From Planctomycetota bacterium (lineage in GTDB: Bacteria > Planctomycetota > SZUA-567 > H5-PLA8): a stretch of 32,846 nucleotides of DNA. This document shows, one piece after another, positions 29,389-32,846 of this stretch. The position numbers and the translations under genes are program-made. The DNA is taken from the NCBI GenBank assembly GCA_023150555.1, contig JAKLKQ010000007.1, positions 129,253-162,098 on the forward strand. Direction: 5' to 3'. The first letter of the stretch is position 1, and each line of letters begins with the position of its first letter. Under the pieces are notes generated by a model. The model was not told where the DNA came from, made no database searches, and saw only the letters and a program-made list of their open reading frames with translations.

Positions 29389-29892
29389 TTCATGCCTTCC
29401 TTTCCAATTTGCAGGTTTTCGCTAGCAGTCTAATATAGCAGCCTTCAGACGACAAAGCCATGGCCGATCAAACCGTAACGGGTGGATACTACCCCTTCTT
29501 AAATTGGGCCACACCATGACAGCGCCAGGCTCACATTGAAGCCGTTGCCATTCGGCACCCGTAACTCTTCCATGCTTTAGGATACGTAGCATGTGGCAGC
29601 ATCGGAGTCATAGACAAGTGCGTGGCAAGGGTAGTCAGGAAGTCCTGGAGGTTCTGTCCTGGATCGTCGAATGTAGGCAAAATGCAATCTAGGCAGGCTG
29701 CACCTGGCGTCCATCCACTCTCCACGTACACGCCAGACAATGTAGAATCGCTGCATAGACAGAGAGTCTAATGCGGCTTCTGATCCCTGCTATGCTAATC
29801 CTGAAGCATGCCGTCACCGCGATCAATGTAGGCTCCAGAGTGGTAGTCCAGGAGTCCACCGTCAGCGATGACTAATGTTAGATAGGATTCCT
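29389..29892. other. 504-bp stretch without an intact gene; possible decayed coding DNA
   Basis: No complete gene is convincing. On the minus strand three neighbouring open stretches in different frames look protein-like: one ending at about 29806 (VIADGGLLDYHSG then AYIDRGDGMLQD), one from a TTG at 29740 to 29531 (SGVYVESGWTPGAACLDC, 69 codons) and one at about 29577-29506 (MEELRVPNGNGFNVSLALSW, then CGPI). They may be pieces of one frameshifted gene. No RNA gene or terminator was recognised. Confidence 0.35.
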
Positions 29893-30711
29893 CTATTTGC
29901 CCAATAAATTCCTCAGGAGCCGATGGAACCAAGTTTGGCCTTCCTTGGATATAAAGACTCTAAGTTTCGAGTCTTCTTGTGTGGATTGGCGAACCTTTAT
30001 TGCCGTCATATCCGATTGATTGGTTGGAATTGACAGATCATGCCTGTCTTCGCACTCGGATCTTGCACTTTCGAGTGCCTCCAAACGCTCGACCTCATCA
30101 TAGAATCGCTCTCTTTCCGCCCGCAATGGTTCTCGGTCTCCCTTTGCTAGGGTAATTAACCTACTTGCTTCCCCATGCAAGATATTGGGACTATATTTAA
30201 TTCCAAGGCAGTTCATCAACGCCTTCTGCCGTATGCTGGCTGGTAACTCGTCTACGTGATCCGTCAGCCATTTGCCTATGATACCTGTTGCTTCAACGTC
30301 AGAGCAGTCAGCTGGTAAGTTGATGCCGTGCTGCTTTGCTAGTTCCAAATTATAAGGGCCAACTGGTCCATGCCTGAGCCTCCAGGATTTGTAAATGCTC
30401 AGCTTCTCAACAACCTCCTTATAAGTGGGCTTATCACACCGGGAGCAAATGACACTCTCATCCTTTAGGGTAACTAGCCAGACCTTTTTGGAGCACTTAC
30501 CGCAGACATCCATGCATCGCGCCTTGAAATTGGAAACAACCCACGGTACGCACTTTCTGACTTCAGGACCCTCATCAACAAGATCAAATTCGGGAATGCC
30601 ATAGTTTCGCATGTGTTCAGAACAAGCCGGACAGAAGAACATATCATCTGGCTCACGCTGGCCAATTTCGGAGCACTCTACGGCACATCGGTCGCACTTG
30701 CGCCTAGGCAT
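29893..30711 (-). CDS. Double zinc-ribbon protein, unknown function
   Basis: A 272-residue soluble protein. Two zinc-binding units are visible: Cys6/Cys9 with Cys27/Cys30 (KCDRCA ... FFCPACS) and Cys70/Cys73 with Cys89/Cys92 (CGKC ... CSRC); extra cysteines at 13, 54 and 66. The middle (about 95-200) is helical without a recognised domain, and residues about 200-250 are charged and coil-prone (EPLRAERERFYDEVERLEAL). ATG 30711 is chosen because GGAGG lies about 7 bases upstream. It is transcribed away from the protein-kinase gene, with a 269-bp shared upstream region. The zinc ribbons suggest contact with nucleic acid or protein; no enzyme motif is seen. Confidence 0.75.
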   Translation of the reverse strand: MPRRKCDRCAVECSEIGQREPDDMFFCPACSEHMRNYGIPEFDLVDEGPEVRKCVPWVVSNFKARCMDVCGKCSKKVWLVTLKDESVICSRCDKPTYKEVVEKLSIYKSWRLRHGPVGPYNLELAKQHGINLPADCSDVEATGIIGKWLTDHVDELPASIRQKALMNCLGIKYSPNILHGEASRLITLAKGDREPLRAERERFYDEVERLEALESARSECEDRHDLSIPTNQSDMTAIKVRQSTQEDSKLRVFISKEGQTWFHRLLRNLLGK

Positions 30712-30918
30712 TTCTGACCTCCATGGTGTGATTCTATACAGAAGAACTCGGAAGGGAATAGGTTTGCTATGCTCTCGTTCAAGTCGTGACGCTGCGTATT
30801 CAAGTACATACATTGCGAAGGGAAGTTATGGCGCACCCTTTGAGATACGGGTAAACTGATCCCAATAACACTGCGATGGAGATTATGTAATCCTAGGTGC
30901 ATTAGTTGAATTGGGATC

Positions 30919-30947
30919 TTGACAATTCTCCTATCTTTTTATATGTG
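30919..30947 (+). promoter_or_regulatory. Candidate sigma-70 promoter of the kinase gene
   Basis: A perfect TTGACA (30919-30924), 17 bases, then TATGTG (30942-30947); TATATG two bases earlier is an alternative. The start would be near 30954, about 27 bases before the ATG at 30981. Confidence 0.55.
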
Positions 30948-30980
30948 TGGCTATAGGTTGAGTTCATGGGAGAGGATTCA

Positions 30981-32552
30981 ATGGCTTCTAAATCAGAGTT
31001 GGAAGAAATTTTGATTGAGTATGTGAGTCAAGGTAAGCGATTGTTGCAGACTTCTTTCTCTACTTGGGATAGTGCTTTCAAGTCCTTCAAGGTATATCTT
31101 CAAAAGACCCCTGCTGTTAAAACTTTCTTTGATGGTTTTGCTCAGTTACCAGGCACTGACGGAAGGATGGTATTTGCTTGGGCTGATGGCGACACTCCTG
31201 TTGAATTTGATCCTCCACCTGATGAGGAAAAGAAACTGAGTTGTTTTTGGAAGTATCTCTGTGGCGGCAGAAATTTGGCCATCGACTGTTGTATTGCTGG
31301 GCAGGTGGGCTCTCATATGGCCGATGGGCATTTGTTTCTATTGCAGCATATCGTTGGGCCATTGTTAGCTCATGTTGAGGAAGACATCGAAAAGCAGATT
31401 AGAAAGTTGGAGCGGTCTGAACAAGCTAGGTCTTCTGAGTCTGTGGTTAGTGGTTCAGAAGATGCCAATAGCAGGACCTCCGAAGAGGTCCCTTCCATCG
31501 TTAGCACAGACTTTGAAATTATGGATGTAATTGGCAGAGGTATTTCCGCAACAGTCTATAAATGCAAAGATCGCATCCTAGATCGGTTTGTCGCAGTTAG
31601 ATTCATTGAAGGGAAAAATGAAAAGTCCCTGTCTCACGCAAAGACTCTCGCTGTTGCAAATCATCCAAATATCGTACAGGTTCACGCCATTGTAACGCTT
31701 ATCAATCCAGCAAACAGCAAACCGTGCACGGCAGTTATCCTGGAGTTGATAGAGGGAAAACGTCTGAGAGAGCACCTTCAGGGGCCAAGATTTGAAATTA
31801 GCGAAGCTAGACGGCTAGGCCAAGCACTAATAAATGGGGTTTCACACCTTCATGAGAACGATCTCGCTCACGGAGACTTACACAGCGGTAATGTATTGGT
31901 AAGCAAAAATGCCGTGAAAATAATCGATTTGTCAAACTATGACGAATTGAGGTTAAATTCTACAATAGGAAGGGATGCAATGCTGGAAGGGGACATCAAT
32001 GATGTACGGCGCATGCTGGTTGACGTTTTAGTTCACTCCAACATCAACCGAGTTTGGCTTTCAGGCCAGATTTCTGATCTTGAAGCAGCTATTGGGTTAA
32101 AGGCAATCAATGGTGCTTTTGAGAGCCTGCTAACTATTGCGACCAATGAGCTGTCAGCCGAAAGCGTGCCGCAATTTTTGCTAAAGCAAGATAGGTACAA
32201 CCCGATTGAGCTGCGAAATTGCATTTATAGCGGCGCAAACGAGAAGATCAATGCCAAGCTTTGTAACCTTGGCACCACCGCAATAAGAAGAGTTAGGACA
32301 AGCATTAAGGAGAAACCGGATTGGTCAGGTCAGGAGCTTGGAATAAGCGGAGCTGGCGAAGAAAAGAACTGCATTTTTAGAATTTCGGGCGGCATTAAAG
32401 ACGGATCAATTACATTGTGTGTTGAGTATGTGAACCTTACGAGCGACAAATACAGGTCGGAAATTCAGATTTGTTTTGTAAATGGAGGCCCCCAACAACC
32501 AACCCAAAGGGATTTCGTCGAGGACGAGGGAATATGGAAGGAAATAAAATGA
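30981..32552 (+). CDS. Atypical Ser/Thr protein kinase-like protein
   Basis: A 523-residue protein. Residues 1-145 form an unrecognised helical domain; a Ser/Glu-rich linker follows; about 178-400 is a eukaryotic-type kinase fold: glycine loop IGRGISATVYKC, NHPNIVQVH, catalytic loop AHGDLHSGNVLV (Asp299), metal-binding segment KIIDLSNYD (Asp316) and EGDINDVRRML. Three features are odd: the VAVK lysine is Arg207 (FVAVRF), the alpha-C glutamate position reads His in SHAKTLAVANHP, and DFG is DLS. So it may be a weak kinase, a pseudokinase or use another lysine. Residues about 405-523 are an unrecognised C-terminal domain. ATG 30981 is preferred because GGGAGAGGA ends 4 bases upstream. AT-rich island cargo beside a zinc-ribbon gene; a regulatory or defence role is only a guess. 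Confidence 0.82.
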   Translation: MASKSELEEILIEYVSQGKRLLQTSFSTWDSAFKSFKVYLQKTPAVKTFFDGFAQLPGTDGRMVFAWADGDTPVEFDPPPDEEKKLSCFWKYLCGGRNLAIDCCIAGQVGSHMADGHLFLLQHIVGPLLAHVEEDIEKQIRKLERSEQARSSESVVSGSEDANSRTSEEVPSIVSTDFEIMDVIGRGISATVYKCKDRILDRFVAVRFIEGKNEKSLSHAKTLAVANHPNIVQVHAIVTLINPANSKPCTAVILELIEGKRLREHLQGPRFEISEARRLGQALINGVSHLHENDLAHGDLHSGNVLVSKNAVKIIDLSNYDELRLNSTIGRDAMLEGDINDVRRMLVDVLVHSNINRVWLSGQISDLEAAIGLKAINGAFESLLTIATNELSAESVPQFLLKQDRYNPIELRNCIYSGANEKINAKLCNLGTTAIRRVRTSIKEKPDWSGQELGISGAGEEKNCIFRISGGIKDGSITLCVEYVNLTSDKYRSEIQICFVNGGPQQPTQRDFVEDEGIWKEIK

Positions 32553-32620
32553 GTACCACTGAGTTTGGCATAAGGGATATGACATCAAAGAAAACAGGTC
32601 AGGAAGTGAAAATGTGCTAA
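32549..32620 (+). CDS. Possible 23-residue peptide coupled to the kinase gene
   Basis: ATG 32549 overlaps the kinase TGA as ATGA and opens 23 codons (MSTTEFGIRDMTSKKTGQEV, then KMC) to a TAA. Coupling would make translation easy, but the peptide is short and has no recognised features. In another frame, from about 32563 to the TAG ending near 32730, a longer open stretch reads GYDIKENRSGSE and then PVLVKVTFTPTTVLPV, with beta-strand-like alternation but no good start. A single frameshift between the two would make one gene of about 55-60 codons, so this may be a damaged or frameshifted small gene. Confidence 0.3.
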   Translation: MSTTEFGIRDMTSKKTGQEVKMC

Positions 32621-32795
32621 GTAAACCTGTGCTGGTAAAGGTCACTTTCACACCGACAACCGTACTTCCAGTGTGCAAGCAAAACACCGTTTACTGGCAT
32701 GGCGAGGGACTGGGTTTAGGGGAAAAGTAGGTATCGTGCAGGATGCCATCGCCGTGAAGGTTTGCGCGGCGAGACCCGGTTTTGGTGAGCCGTAG

Positions 32796-32832
32796 AGCCT
32801 ACTGGAATCGCCATGGGTGGGCTTTTGTGTTT
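32796..32832 (+). terminator. Possible terminator downstream of the kinase unit
   Basis: AGCCTAC (32796-32802) can pair with GTGGGCT (32817-32823), one T-G wobble, 14-base loop, followed by TTTTGTGTTT. A moderate intrinsic-terminator candidate near the window end. Confidence 0.35.
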
Positions 32833-32846
32833 CGAGACGGCTTCCT

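Noticed and set aside
29531..29740. A 69-codon minus-strand frame starting at TTG as an independent gene
   Set aside because: No ribosome site, weak start codon, and neighbouring frames look equally coding; treated as possible decayed sequence instead.
25145..32846. Search for a second copy of the tRNA-Pro 3' end (attR) inside the window
   Set aside because: No copy of GTTCAAATCC or CGCCCCGACCA was found beyond 25144, so the right end is not in the window.

Overview
The first 25 kb is GC-rich and looks like the core chromosome of an uncultured planctomycete or close relative. Three things suggest this: the LexA variant with its MNYTPKQLQIL-type N-terminus, the integrase with a KLPKYRC...YLGTFGSPES N-terminal module, and a mix of secreted orphan proteins and stand-alone domains. 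The lineage is inferred from family resemblance, not from a marker gene.

Layout. 1-3845 (minus strand): start of a probable anti-sigma factor, an ECF-type sigma factor, a small secreted protein and a TPR/beta-barrel outer-membrane protein. 3991-6496 (plus): membrane-anchored MsrA whose catalytic cysteine codon is TGA followed by a SECIS-like hairpin (a selenoprotein that ordinary gene calling would split in two), a transglutaminase-like protein and a secreted Hcp-fold protein. 6509-9119 (minus): acetyl-CoA synthetase followed by a WYL-domain protein. 9307-11988 (plus): a large secreted esterase-like protein whose C-terminus resembles the small secreted protein at 1273-1830. 11989-12541: intergenic DNA with hairpins and two 16-bp palindromes. 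12542-14430 (minus): Gfo/Idh/MocA oxidoreductase and LexA, the latter with a strong terminator. 14720-19436 (plus): a secreted protein with a flagellar-rod (FlgG-like) core, an NtrB-like histidine kinase and an NtrC-like sigma-54 activator, preceded by a good -24/-12 (sigma-54) promoter match. 19456-23578 (plus): methyltransferase-glycosyltransferase fusion, second methyltransferase and polytopic TMTC-like glycosyltransferase, a likely lipid-linked glycan or glycoprotein cassette. 23629-25144 (plus): rlmN, a small zinc-ribbon protein and tRNA-Pro(GGG).

Directly after the tRNA the base composition and codon use become much more AT-rich. A tyrosine recombinase starts 94 bp beyond the tRNA, the classical left edge of an integrated element. 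Its cargo continues to the window end: a secreted fusion of phage-tail-fibre-like repeats to a six-bladed Kelch propeller, a two-TM zinc-ribbon protein, a possibly decayed gene, a double zinc-ribbon protein, and a divergently transcribed atypical protein kinase with altered catalytic residues. No second attachment site is visible, so the right edge lies outside the window.

The strongest observations are the selenocysteine MsrA, the FlgG-like/NtrB/NtrC/sigma-54-promoter unit, and the island's fibre-Kelch protein and atypical kinase. No CRISPR array, rRNA, transposase or insertion sequence was recognised.
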